64,000 nt of DNA from Eumeta japonica (Eukaryota > Arthropoda > Insecta > Lepidoptera > Psychidae), in assembly GCA_005406025.1 (NCBI GenBank), contig BGZK01000220.1, positions 124,001 through 188,000 of the forward strand, in the 5' to 3' direction. The notes under the pieces were generated by a model. That model was not told the origin of the DNA. It made no database searches and worked only from the letters and a program-made list of their open reading frames with translations. Shown here piece by piece: positions 50,020 to 61,410 of this stretch (the stretch's first letter is position 1; every line of letters starts with the position of its first letter). The position numbers and the translations under genes are program-made.

Positions 50020-51590
50020 ATGTGGTTGTTATTTATTCGCTGTTGTCTATTAAACGGAATTTATTTGAAGCGAAATCGGCTGTGAGTATTTCTAAACTCA
50101 TACAAATAATAAAATACTATTATTTGGCGCTCTGGCATTTAGGACAACGGTCGCTCACTTTATCATTCATTTTATGAATTATTTTAAAAAGTTCACGCAC
50201 ACCATTGTTGTTACTATTTAATGTAACTTAACATATCGCGCCTTTTTTCCAAAGGGATGAGTAGATATTACTGACTTCACATGTAACAATATTTACATTA
50301 TTCATTTACGTCACTGGTATTCAACAAAAGTTTGAAGCGAGCTAGTTAATTTAATGTTTTAATAATTTGGCCATTTGGCCATGTATTTACAGATTATTAA
50401 AAATATCATAATATTAAGAGAATAAAATATTATTGAACGGAATTCTATTTAATTACCTTATTTACCATTTTCTTCTTTTTAAGGGTTTTGAAATCGGTTT
50501 TATTTTCATGCCCATTTATTAAAATTCACTTAGCTAATAACACACGAGTTTATTAACTGAAGATTATGCTATCACTTATTTTTAATTTTCCGCTACGTAA
50601 ATTTAAAAACTTTCAATAATTGAAAAATTATTGTTTTTTTTTGTGTTGGCTAGTTCTAGGAATCTATTTTGACCGTTTTATATAAATCCTGAGGGGTTCG
50701 ACGTCTGAGCCTGACAATACATAAGAATTTTTTTTTTGTGAAATTCAATAAAAATGCCTTATATAGCAGTAAAGATTGTAGCGAATGACGAATAATATTT
50801 TTTAGTATCCAATATTGTCATTGCAGAGCAACTAATTAGCGGTCACCCGCCATCTTCAACGGGAGTTATGGGTTATAAAATTAAATACAAAAAACATGGT
50901 GTAAGGTTTGAAACCATTTACAAACGACTCCTCGTCGAATGGTTAAAATCTCATGCCGATACATTGAACAGTTTTTGAGTGACGCCCCGACAAATAACAG
51001 ATTCTATTCATTTTACATGCACAGATATATTTCAGATAGGTAGATAATGAAAACTGAGGAAAATTTTTCAAAAGAAAGAGACCATTCAAAGCATTCAGAA
51101 ACAAAATGAAAAACCTTTCAATGTACATTCTCAGTTCAGTAGATATCTCTAACGATGCAATAACACACGACCCGCGTGTTTAAGATCGAAAGAGGACGTA
51201 TTGCACGAGCAAAATAATGTGGAATCTCTGATATCTCCGAGATACGTTCCAGCTCGATTTGTAAGGAATACTTTATCGTTTGAAGATTGCGTGAGAGCTA
51301 AGGGGTTAAGAAGGGCTTTCATTATAATACTTTTATAATGAACGCCGTTTAATAAGTAGCTTATAAATGACGGGCACACATACATAAGATATATATTAAC
51401 TCTTTCAACATGAAAATATAATTATATTACTTGATATTTTTTTTTCTAGCATCTTTTCAAGACTTGTGCGCGTAACGCAAAAGTTATATATTATTTTAGT
51501 TTCATTGAATACAGTAGTCATTAAACAACAATAAGGAATATAACAGTGATGATCAATTTTAGAGGCGGAATAATAAGAATAAATGTACAA
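50020..51590. other. AT-rich non-coding stretch
   Basis: No gene is supported. A small hairpin (caataatt / aattattg, 4-base loop) lies near 50614-50633. Confidence 0.35.
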
Positions 51591-51593
51591 TTA

Positions 51594-51637
51594 CTCTACA
51601 TAGCAGAGCTATAAAAGTATAGCTCGGCTATGTAGAG
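51594..51637. repeat. Hairpin, 20 bp stem, 4-nt loop
   Basis: Arms ctctacatagcagagctata (51594-51613) and tatagctcggctatgtagag (51618-51637) pair with one mismatch; loop aaag. Confidence 0.9.
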
Positions 51638-52019
51638 ACGTTTCCTTTACGCGTTAGGCTTAGAATTCAACTTTCTTCTCACTATCCAAATTATGCTTTT
51701 CAATGTTGTCTCTTAATATGATGTAATACATAGGATAAATATGTTAGAAGAAATGATATAAAAGAAAGAATTCACGTCAGTGATTTGGGAAAAAATTAAC
51801 GTAATTATTATTATTTACAATATTAAAAAAAAACTCATTCATATTTCTTTAATCGAGTTGGCTCTTTTCAAAAATTTGATGACGCTATCTACACATATTT
51901 AAGGATTACAATGTAGATCACAATTATATATGTATTATATTTTTTACACAATTTTAGAATGGTTGTAATCTGTTCTGTGTAATTTTAAATAAACAAAAAA
52001 ATATGTAATTCAGCTAAAA

Positions 52020-52330
52020 TCAACTTAAGACGCTTGCCTTCCACATTCAGTAACATGCGGCATGCTAATAGTCGAATCTGTTCTTCCACTACAAATCCTA
52101 ACCTAATGAATTGAATATTGATTCGAGAGGATGGTCAGAATATTAATTTTCCATTTATCTTAACCACTAGACAGTTAATTACAATTGACTGTGCGTCAGG
52201 CCAGTTGGCTCAGAGCACATCTGTTGTAAGTTTTAACACTCCTGAAACCCTGGTGGATGTGACTGTTTGCACGTTCCTGAGGATGTGCCTAGTTAACATA
52301 AAACGTGTGCAGAAATTTTAATGACTTAAC
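52020..52330 (+). repeat. Dispersed repeat 'R', rearranged copy
   Basis: The first half (agacgcttgcc, acatgcggcatgc, actacaaatcctaacc) matches the reverse complement of about 1361-1501. The second half (ccctggtggatgtgactg, ctgaggatgtgcct) matches about 1243-1300 in direct orientation. The same two modules are therefore joined in different relative orientation from the copy at 1.2-1.5 kb. Confidence 0.6.
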
Positions 52331-52384
52331 TCTTAATTGAGAACGTAATCGATCGATATACAAAATGAAGAAATTCACTCTATG

Positions 52385-52416
52385 TTCACGAGGGCGGAAC
52401 TACGGGTAAAAGCTAG
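52385..52416 (+). repeat. Solo element end (GC hairpin plus CTAG)
   Basis: 'cacgagggcggaactacggg' followed by taaaagctag|t is the same terminus as in the elements ending at 53083, 61766 and 62738. The body upstream is not recognisable. Confidence 0.5.
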
Positions 52417-52676
52417 TCTTAGTATTACATATAAAAACCAATAGTTATTTGTTCGTATTTTATACCCTAACATACCGTTCAACCGATTGCTGTAAAACTT
52501 TGTTGACTTATTTCTGGCACTTTTACGAAGGTTATAAGCATAAAAAACTAAATTTCACATTTGATTTCGTCTACGTATTTGTACTATTGAACCGAACTAC
52601 TGACCCAGTTCTAAAATACTCCAGTCATAAAAGCCACACTATTCCCGACTAACGTAACCTAAATCTTATTTTGATA

Positions 52677-53083
52677 CTAGCATATACTCCGGCTTCGTCC
52701 AAATAAGACCACTGACCGATAGCAGAATCGAATTCATAAGCCGAACGAAAAGCAGAATCAGGAATCGAAATTGAGAGGGATCGAAATCCAGAACAGAACT
52801 AAGGCCAAAATCGAATGTGGACTAGAATAAGAATCAAGAGAGTGGCTGAAATTGAAATGAGCAGTAACGAAATCAGAAGTGGAACCGAGATCGCGACGAG
52901 GTTCGTAATCAAAAGCTAACGAAGCAAAGTCGAGATTGAGACAAATTGGCATTAAAAGCAGAACCTGGATCAGAATGGAGAACGGTATAGCGATCAGGAT
53001 AACGATTGAATTCATTATCGGTCGTATACAAATGAAAGAAATGATTCTATGTCCACGCGGACGGAACCGCGGGCAAACGCCAG
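52677..53083 (+). mobile_element. Short non-autonomous element with purine-rich core
   Basis: The left end 'ctagcatatactccggcttc' and the right end 'cacgcggacggaaccgcggg' followed by caaacgccag are imperfect inverted repeats. Each contains GC-rich self-complementary sequence. Between them is about 350 bp of purine-rich degenerate words (gcagaatcgaattc, gggatcgaaatcc, ggaaccgagatcgcg). It encodes nothing. The hairpin plus CTRR end recalls Helitron 3' ends; the inverted left end recalls a MITE or Helentron-associated element. Confidence 0.6.
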
Positions 53084-53089
53084 TTTATT

Positions 53090-54110
53090 ATAGAAATACA
53101 TAGCGAAGACGTGAAAGTTCTATTACTCTTAAGGAAAATGTTCTACGTGGAATATTTTTATTGGCCTACTGTTTTTTATATTTTGCCGTTCAAATTTAAA
53201 TTCTAAATGTGCTTATTTCATAAGACATTACCGATTGAGCATATAACGAAGTAAATCACAAGATATTAGATATATCTGACATTGCCAATGGTTCGGAAGG
53301 CACTTTTTCTCTCAAGAAGAACGAGTAAGAAACTTGAGTGTAAGTTTTTTCCAAATTTTATCTTATGTACTCGTAATATGTAAAGACAGTTTTATTTCAT
53401 ATTGCTGGGTTTGGAGATTGCGCGGTGGTAAGGAAAAAATTAAAATTAAAATTTACCGGGTACAAACCACAAAAACACGCGAATCGACCAAGAAACTTAT
53501 AAAATATATAAGATTTAATTGTAATCTTTTCTTTTATATATTAAAATAATTAACGATTATTAACATTTTAGTGTATTTATTAAGTACAATCAGAAACGTA
53601 ACAACGCGGAAGTTTTTTCACCACCAACTGTTATTGCCGTTTGTACAAAATTTCGCAATAGCACAACCCAAATACAAATTGTCCAACCACTCAGTTGGCG
53701 AAGACTCTCTCATTAGCCAAAACGATATTGAAGGTTTCCAGTCTACTTAAATAGAGCCAATTCCATGTCGAATTTATTCATGACGTTTTTGATTTCAAAA
53801 ACATAATAGATGCCATTTTTTACAGAAATGGTACACTGTCATCATCGTAATATCTGAGGCAACCGATAAGGGTATCATTGTAATAGATTATAATATTGTG
53901 TGTCGAGCGTGGTGTACGCGCGATGTACGTGTCGTACTCAGGTAATTAAGAATTTTTTTTACCATATTATAGTAAATATACCACACGTTGACAGTATTTT
54001 ATTACAAAATTTTAAAGAACTGTTCATCACCCTCTATGCTCAGTTTTCTACGCCTTAACCTATTTTTAAGTTTGCATTAAACGCCTAATCAACTGTCTTA
54101 TAAAATTCAG
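53090..54110. other. Non-coding stretch
   Basis: No gene or element is supported. Confidence 0.35.
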
Positions 54111-54119
54111 CCAGTTTAT

Positions 54120-54990
54120 TTTCCAGGAATGAAAAGTGTTTGTATTGAGTTGTTTTTTTTTTTATTTTGAGGTATAAAAAACTCACACGGTCCAAATCGG
54201 AACTCTAAGAAGGGTGACCTACAAGTTTGGCTGTTGTGCTGTCCAAAAAATTCTTTGCTTCGAGCGCCACATGCGCGGACGCATTGACGTGTTGAAGTAT
54301 ATGTTCTTGGAAGCCAATGTTCGATCGCTTGCTGTCTACAATAGTAAACATTTCTGACAAACATTTAATAACATATCACTCATCACTGAAGCTTCTTTGA
54401 TCTTGAAACTGCAACCATACCCGATAACTCATGAAAGGAAAAAAAAATCGAAAATTTATCCTGCATTTCACATTCCTTGTACCTTCGTTAGCGTTGGTTC
54501 GTTGTGCAACAGTCACACAGTCGACTGACGCTTCGTTTCTAGATCATACACGTGCTGACAAATTAATGATCCATCTTCCGTAAATACATTGCAAACGCGC
54601 CGAAACGTGACTGTTTTAAATACCGCCATTATATCATGACACATTTCTACCCTAACCTGTTTCTGAGTCTGCGTTGTACTACTTTGTACTCGTATATTTT
54701 AATGTAGTCATAGTAAAAACTCCCTCATCATAAGAAATCGTCCTTGCAAAATTTCATGCAGCCTTTCCGTTTCAATAAGCAACATATTCTGAATCTCTTC
54801 GTTTTCAATTCATCTGTTCTCTACAATTAATTTTGTCGCTGCCGGCACGTTTTCTTCCGTAACAATCGTCGAAGAGCGGTCACCCCTTTCTTCGCCCGCC
54901 GGCGTTGTTATTCAATCGTTTATATTCGTTGAACCAATGTAAACAATCCCTTTATAAGGGCTTCTGTTTTGAATCTCATTTGAAACTTTT
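54120..54990 (-). pseudogene. Mariner transposase remnant (lineage B, reverse)
   Basis: Minus-strand translation in several frames gives VTEENVPAATKLIVENR (linker after the DNA-binding domain), ETKRQSTV, LLHNEPTLTKVQ, NASAHVALEAKNFLDS and GPCEFFIP, the mariner order through the catalytic HHDN and DFFLFP-type blocks. It shares STVW..NEP..KV wording with the remnant at 9.7 kb. Many stops; terminal repeats were not found. Confidence 0.65.
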
Positions 54991-55194
54991 TAAATGATTT
55001 TTTTGTCCACATTTAAAATCTTACAAAATCATCATGAAAAAAAATTTTCGTTGTAGACTATTTTTCATTGAGACAGAATACTTTAATTGTGTTCGTAGAA
55101 AATATTTGCAAAATTATTTGTGTAGTCTAGTAACGTAATTTATAACGATTGATTTTAACTTTTTGGATAAAATTATTAGGCATTTTTTTTTAAC

Positions 55195-55520
55195 GCCCCA
55201 CGCTAACAGAGGGGTATTATAAGTTTGACGTGTGTATCTGTGTGTCTATCTGTGATGTCATTGTTCTCAAAAGGCTGAAACGATTTATATTTACTATTTT
55301 TTGGATAAAGGTGATTTTATCGAGAGAATTCTTAGCTATGATCCAAAATATCTGTTCGGCCGTTTGAAAATTATAATCTCTTTGTTAGTCGATGAATAGA
55401 TTTAAGCATCTTCCACATATCTGATTGAGTCGAAATTCGGTATTCTGTCACTTCAATGATATTAGAGCACAGTACCTTTCAACTAATGCTGCAGCATCAC
55501 CTGGAAATTGAAGTATACCC
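55195..55520 (+). repeat. Dispersed repeat 'K', copy 2
   Basis: 'gaggggtattataagtttga', 'cgtgtgtatctgtgtgtcta' and 'cttcaatgatattaga' align in order with 39150-39480. Non-coding. Confidence 0.6.
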
Positions 55521-55529
55521 TCTTCCATC

Positions 55530-56935
55530 ACCAAGTTACATCATTGTGGTTTGGGCTCATTGGAATGCGACGACGCTCGGATCAAACTATTATTATCTAC
55601 TCCTTATATTAAAATTAAAGAGCGAATACGTATTATTCTTTTCTTTTAGGAACATTTAGGAACACGTGTTTTTAAGTCTTTAATTTAAACTCACTAACTT
55701 TAAACAGCGGAAGTTTGTAAGTATATCATTTTCTAATATTTTTCAGCTAGAAGTTCGTATAAAATTTGAGGCAAGTACATCATACAAAAAATAAAAATGT
55801 AACAAGCATCGGATTCATGAATCCAGATCTCGGCACCGATGAGCGAAACTAAGCTAAGTTTGCAATGACACTAATTTAAGCCAAACTGGTATAACGACAT
55901 TTTTTATATAAGCTTCAAGAATATAGCGCAATAATAGGGTCGGTAATAACATTGCTACTTTGAAAAAGAAAAGTTATGATTATCTAAAAAAATTGTTCAC
56001 AAATTTTATTTAAAATGATTTTAAAGTTCTGTAACACTGTTTCTTTTGACATATGTTTACAGCACATTGTTCAAACAATTGAGGGGACCAACAAAAATGT
56101 CGACCACAGAAGCAGTACATTATTGAAAAATCTCTTGGAAATTTTTAATGAATTTCTAAGTACCCATCTGCAGACACAGCTTACACAGTATGTGGAAAAT
56201 TACGGGGTAGTCGTAATTTTTTTTACCTTCCAGTCGAACGATACTGAAATTCTTTGTAAAGTTGGCGAAGATCTTTTTTGAGTTTGATGTTTGAAAATCG
56301 AATTTCCAACGGATGTTGACATTTTGAGTTGTTAGGAACACATTTTTAAGATGATTTCTGTAGAAGATTGATTGTCTATATGTATGTATATAAACCTTTC
56401 TTTTGAATGAATTGTCCGATTAAGATTAGATTTGTGTTAGATTCTTAAAAATTTTAGTCAATCTCGATTTATTGAAATTCTTAATAGAATCGCTCGAAGA
56501 TTGAGAAATATAAAAAATACAATAAGAACAAAAGGTTTTTAATAACTTTTGAACTACTACACTGTTTGATTACAAAATATTTTTAAAAAAAAACTACATT
56601 GAATGCCGAAAATTCTGACAAAGTCGTTTATTTCATTTATATGTTCTCGTTGTCGAATAATTTTAATAAAAAAGTTTATTCTATACCTTTTTTTATATTT
56701 TTGTTTGATCGATAATTTTTAACTTTATATTTCAAATATTTTATCAAGTTGGAAAATGGAAATTGGAAAAGAGAATACAGATAAAGTCGACGAAAATATC
56801 TATTTTTTCACTTACCAGAGCTCTGGCATGTGAGAATTAATTTCGAAATTATTATCTATATAATTATGTATCTCGAGAGCGAAATCAGAGGAAACTTTTG
56901 GGCTATTGGCCTTGGTATGACAATTCATACGAGAC
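55530..56935. other. AT-rich non-coding stretch
   Basis: No gene is supported. The 88-codon frame at 56015-56281 is unrecognised and in AT-rich sequence. Confidence 0.35.
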
Positions 56936-56940
56936 ACCTA

Positions 56941-56987
56941 CCTGTATAACTTCATCAGAATTATCGATTCTGATGAAGTTATACAGG
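56941..56987. repeat. Perfect hairpin, 21 bp stem, 5-nt loop
   Basis: Arms 56941-56961 (starting cctgtataacttcatcagaa) and 56967-56987 are perfect reverse complements; loop tatcg. The sequence 'atacagg' is duplicated just after it. Confidence 0.95.
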
Positions 56988-57109
56988 AATACAGGAAGTA
57001 TTTTGTTTGTGAACCCTAAACGAAAACTAAATGTAACCATATCAAATAATTAAACACGACAAAATAAAATAACATAAAATGAACACAGCAATGAAACTAC
57101 ATTCTAAAC

Positions 57110-57391
57110 AGATGAAGTATAGACGCTTGCCTGCAACATGCATTAACATGCAGCATGCAACCCACCGCTGACCCTCGAATCTGCCTCTCCACTACGAATC
57201 TCTATCCAAATGATTGAATATTGATTCCAGAGGATTGACAGATATCGAACACCTAAGCAAGTGTTATTTATTATTATAATTATCTAATTCCGCCAACTAG
57301 TTGGCGGAATTAGATAATTATAATAATAAATAACGTCTACTATGGATTTCCGCGAATTAACACCTCATACAATACAATAGATGAAGTATAG
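57110..57391. mobile_element. Repeat 'R' insertion with 13 bp target duplication and internal inversion
   Basis: agatgaagtatag occurs at 57110-57122 and at 57379-57391, bracketing the repeat. Inside, 57121-57298 is an inverted copy of the 1326-1501 module. 57299-57334 is a direct copy of its start. 57335-57378 matches 1498-1541 in direct orientation. The inverted and direct pieces meet at a perfect palindrome. The duplication indicates that the rearranged unit was inserted as one piece, as in LINE-driven insertions with twin priming. Confidence 0.75.
57263..57334. repeat. Perfect 72 bp palindrome, no spacer
   Basis: Left arm 57263-57298 is the exact reverse complement of right arm 57299-57334 (36 of 36). 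The centre is cgccaact|agttggcg. Confidence 0.97.
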
Positions 57392-57759
57392 TACTTTAGT
57401 ATAACAATAATGAAACAAATACGCCTAATACATAAAGTACTACTAAAAGAAACCCCCAGGAAATTCACACTACCATTTCAATCTTAGTGTATTAGAAATT
57501 CTGTAGATTTGCAGGAACTGCAGGTATTTCCCCGAACGTCTAAAATGAGATTCGGCATTAAACTTTTTTGGGAGGGACCCAATTATCTGCACGAAAACTC
57601 GAGTGCTGACCGTGGACTCTTCACGGGGGCTGTGGGACTATAAAACGACTTTATAGTCAACCTTCGGCTTGTTATGCGTTTTTCGCTCTGTAGGCACAAT
57701 TCAATCAAATCAAATCAGGGCGCAGGTAATAAAACGCTAGATGGCGCTGAGATGGCGAC

Positions 57760-57990
57760 GGAAGTGCGTCAGTGAGTTTAAGTGTAGGTAATAATGTAGT
57801 TGGGCAGATAATAAAGCTCCCGTCCGCCGACGGTAAAAGCTGCGGAACTACATGTAAAGCCCGCCGCCCGCCGCCCGCCCCGATCGCACTCCGCCTTTAC
57901 TGCCTACTACCCGACACTGCTAAGTTTCTAATTAAAGTGCCGAAAGCCGTAGAGCTGAAACGGCTGAAGTCGCTGCTAAATCCGTCAATT
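57760..57990. promoter_or_regulatory. GC-rich CpG island
   Basis: Moderately to strongly GC-rich (57860-57890 is a run of cccgcc words). A 73-codon plus-strand frame spans it but resembles no family. Probably non-coding island sequence. Confidence 0.3.
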
Positions 57991-57994
57991 TGAA

Positions 57995-59405
57995 ATTGTA
58001 TTCTTGCAAGGTTACGGTCATAGGAATTTGTAGTCTCGTTGAGAAATTACAATCTAGTTTCCCCAAATGATGGGTAAATTATGTAATGCACGATAAAAGA
58101 CGTTGGTAATTAATAAAAATTTCTTTGATGTTATTCATTTCCTTAAACTATCATAATGGTTAGCAAAACATGCGATTAATGGATCGATGGATCACAAAAG
58201 TAAAGAAATTTACTGCACTAGATACATTTGTCATTTGTCAATTGTGTCATGTCAACTTTTCGAATTCAAATAATTGTAAGTAATTCTTTTTCTGTTCATA
58301 AAAGCGTCTGAGAAACTATTGTGGTAAACCGAATTTCCCTCCAAGAAATGGAAATGTGATGACTGCCGAGTCGACTTCAGTTCATTATTTTCTATGATAG
58401 ATCCTCATAAGGATGTGCAAGATTTTTGTAAGATGTAAAGCAATTTTGTTTACTACTGCTGAGATTCCCATCGCATGATAAAAGAGTCTCTTTAAAAATA
58501 TATGGGTGAAGTATAACCCTGATCTGACTAAGTCAAGCACTTTTTTTTTGTACAAGATTAGTTATCTTTTACAGTTTTCCAGGTAATGCAGCTGTGTCAC
58601 ATTGATCAGAGTGATTAGATAATGGCTTGTGAATATTAATAAGTTTAAATATTGACAGCTATCGTCTTCAGCCTAACCTATCTATTGTTATAAAAACTTG
58701 CTTTATAATTTTTATCCTTTTCTTGAAACTTGCTGCCGGGTGTGTGCATTATATGATTAATGTAAATTGATTATTTATTAGAAACCGTAAACAGTTAGAC
58801 GTTTCAACCTTAAAACGTCATGAATCACTATAAAAAAAACCATTTAAAGCCTCTTGCTTGCAATTAAATATTGTGTATTGTATTCGTTTATTTTGTCTTC
58901 TATTTTTTTTTTGCATCGTCTCTAGAAAGTACAATTTTACAGCTTTTCCGACGGTTGGGATATTAATTTGTCCGAACTATAGTTTGATAACATGCTACGA
59001 ATTTAATAAAATTTCATTGATGTTAAAAATAAAAAAGTATAAATCAATGTACAACTTTACGGCACACCCGCATCCAAAATATAATTATGTCTATTACTGG
59101 TTTGTGCGTAATAAATGAGTATATCATTGTAACAAAATACATTGTTAATAACATTCTGTAATCCGATGATAAGAAATATCATTATTTTTATATAATTATA
59201 CGGGAAAATATTGAATGAATGAATAAAAAAATCTGGAAATAGGTGTAAGAATATCGGTCGAGCAATAATGTTTTCGTGCTCAAAATCTACCTGAACTTTT
59301 GATATCATATTCGGGAGATTTAGGTTCAGCCTGTCTTTTGAAAACAGTTATCCCGACTTCAATCGGTCCTTCCATTCAAAATATATTCATGGTTTTCTTA
59401 GACAT
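57995..59405. other. AT-rich non-coding stretch
   Basis: No supported feature. Confidence 0.35.
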
Positions 59406-59410
59406 GTGTG

Positions 59411-59457
59411 CATACACGTACGCACGCACGCACGCACGCACGCACACACAAACACAC
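59411..59457. repeat. (GCAC)n / (CA)n microsatellite
   Basis: acgc/cacg units pass into acacac. A matching gtgcgtgcgtgtgt tract lies in inverse orientation at 59943-59956 beyond the other arm of the fold-back. Confidence 0.9.
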
Positions 59458-59636
59458 AATTATATAAAAACAAACGATTAGGGGTCCTAACAAAATTCCA
59501 AATTAACATTTTTTTTATGTTTAATATACGGTGTATTGAAATTACACATAGCCTATCATTTACCTAATTACATGTTCCGCCACATACCAATTTTCATCAA
59601 CATTTGGTATAACCTTTTTTAGATATAAAGGGACAT

Positions 59637-59735
59637 ATTAGGCTGGGAAAAAAGTTTTAGCGTAATTTATAAGCAAAAGGTTGGAATAAAATCTTTTTGG
59701 TTGCGCTGTTTATATCTCATTGAAAATAAATTGAT
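59637..59735 (+). mobile_element. Truncated mariner 5' end (lineage A copy 3)
   Basis: 'ttaggctgggaaaaaagttt' and 'aaaatctttttggttgcgct' match the left end and following bases of the mariner at 14717-14790. Similarity stops at about 59735, where simple repeats begin. Confidence 0.75.
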
Positions 59736-59739
59736 TGAT

Positions 59740-59850
59740 GATCAATAAATCAATCAATCAATCAATCAATCGATCAATCGTCAATCGTCAATCGTCAATC
59801 GTCAATCGTCAATCGTCAATCGTCAATCGTCAATCGTCAATCAATCGATG
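59740..59850. repeat. (ATCA)n followed by (TCGTCAA)n tandem repeat
   Basis: Four-base atca units (about 59746-59775) change into about nine copies of a seven-base tcgtcaa unit up to about 59840. Confidence 0.95.
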
Positions 59851-59964
59851 ATAAGTATGAAAATTTCAATACACCGTATATAATTATTTTTATTATGTTT
59901 AAACATAAAAAAAATATTAATTTTGAATTTCATTAGGACCCCGTGCGTGCGTGTGTCCTTGTTT

Positions 59965-60395
59965 GTGGGTCATAATTTTATCAGGTTATCCATGATTAAT
60001 AGGTTATTTTAATCTGTCATTTAATCTGTTGTATTATACATATTTATATATAATGTAATGGATTAAATAAATCGATCCCGAAAATTCTGTTATGAATAAG
60101 AAGTTGTTATTCTGATTTCTGAGCAATTGTAAATTTTATAAAGATGTATTTTTAATAAGAAATCACAATAACAGTACTTGAAGTCATAAAAAAATTTAGA
60201 CCTATGATTAATTTATTGGCGAGCGCTGCGTATAAGGTTTGAAATAAGGAAATAAACTGTATATGAAAAATATTAACATTTAATAGGTTTACCATATATT
60301 TATGTATTTATTTCAGCCACAGAAACGGTTTTTATGTTAAAAGTGAAATAGGTTTTCAACTAGTCTATGAATTCTTATAATAACAGTATAATCAG
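59965..60395. other. AT-rich non-coding stretch
   Basis: No supported feature. Confidence 0.35.
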
Positions 60396-60398
60396 TAT

Positions 60399-60640
60399 GG
60401 GGCTGTAATATCTCAGATGTTAAGGCTCGACTTCGGATCAGAAGTCGAGTCACGAATCACGTTCAATGCTGACCACGAACGAACTGACTGATGAGTTTTT
60501 AACTTAAGTCAACGTAAAACGTACGTTGTGTGCCTCAGAGAACACTATAAGCTGTCGCTATCGTGTTAGTGACGCCAATCATTAACAGCCCCAATACACA
60601 CTGGACGAGCGTCGAAGGCTTAAGGTTGAAGGCTATTATT
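60399..60640 (+). repeat. tRNA-derived SINE copy
   Basis: The head has 'gggctgtaatatctcagatg' and a 9 bp anticodon-like stem (ctcgacttc / gaagtcgag, 6-base loop). The body has 'tttttaacttaagtcaacg', 'gtgcctcagagaacac', 'atcgtgttagtgacg' and 'attaacagccccaa'. It is the best preserved body in the window. Confidence 0.75.
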
Positions 60641-60644
60641 CTAA

Positions 60645-61405
60645 AAAAACAGATTGTAGGAGGGTATTGATTATAATTTGGGTAAATAAAGTCTAACACA
60701 AACAAATAGTATGAAAATTTCATGGATAAGGAGTTTTCCCTGTACAGTATTTTCATTGTAGATAAGTTTATTAAATAATATAAAATGCAAACAATGTGTT
60801 CATAAATGGAGAAAAGCAACTCACAGTTTCATCTCCCACGAGGTTTCCAAAATTTTTGGTCCTATGGAAATTAAATTTGATCACATTATAGCTTATATAA
60901 GTACCTAATAAGAAAGAATTTTTGGAAATTCACGTTTTATCGGAGTAAAAGTACATTGAATTTTTAGGAAACTTTTTACCCGGTGAGGCACGATTATGTT
61001 TCGTATAGGTAAATTTTGCTTATTAAAAACGGCGAGACGCGTCTTTTGCAATTCGGTGATAAGGAGAGCAGGGTTGTAAGATGTATACACATAAATGCAT
61101 ATTTAGTTTATTTACTTTGTGTGATTTAACCATCCATCCAATTACTAGAAAACTGCCCATATGTTGTCCTCGCAAACGGGAATGTTTCTGATAATAAAAA
61201 TAACAACTGTCCCCTATTCCACATATTCTGCATTTTCATACGAATTCAGAGAGATTCTTTCACGAATAACAAGTCCTTGAGCAAAATAGACTACTTAAAT
61301 TTCTCTCTGGCATCATCTACATTTTGTTCTTATTACATATTCTAAAAATTTTTCCACTTACAGAAAACAACACTATCACCAAGTAACTCAGCCTAAATTT
61401 TGTTT
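60645..61405. other. AT-rich non-coding stretch
   Basis: No supported feature. Confidence 0.35.
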
Positions 61406-61410
61406 TGATC

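Larger units (their letters stand above)
59481..59942. mobile_element. Fold-back structure with 60-80 bp inverted arms
   Basis: Left arm 59481-59543 (starting ggggtcctaacaaaattcc, ending ggtgtattgaaatt) is mirrored by 59862-59942, whose reverse complement starts ggggtcctaatgaaattc and ends ggtgtattgaaatt, with an extra block of about 18 bases. It is likely a non-autonomous DNA transposon with long inverted repeats. It encloses a truncated mariner end and a tandem repeat. Confidence 0.75.

Noticed and set aside
59740..59850. CRISPR-like regular repeats
   Set aside because: Head-to-tail 4- and 7-base tandem units without spacers; a microsatellite in eukaryotic DNA.
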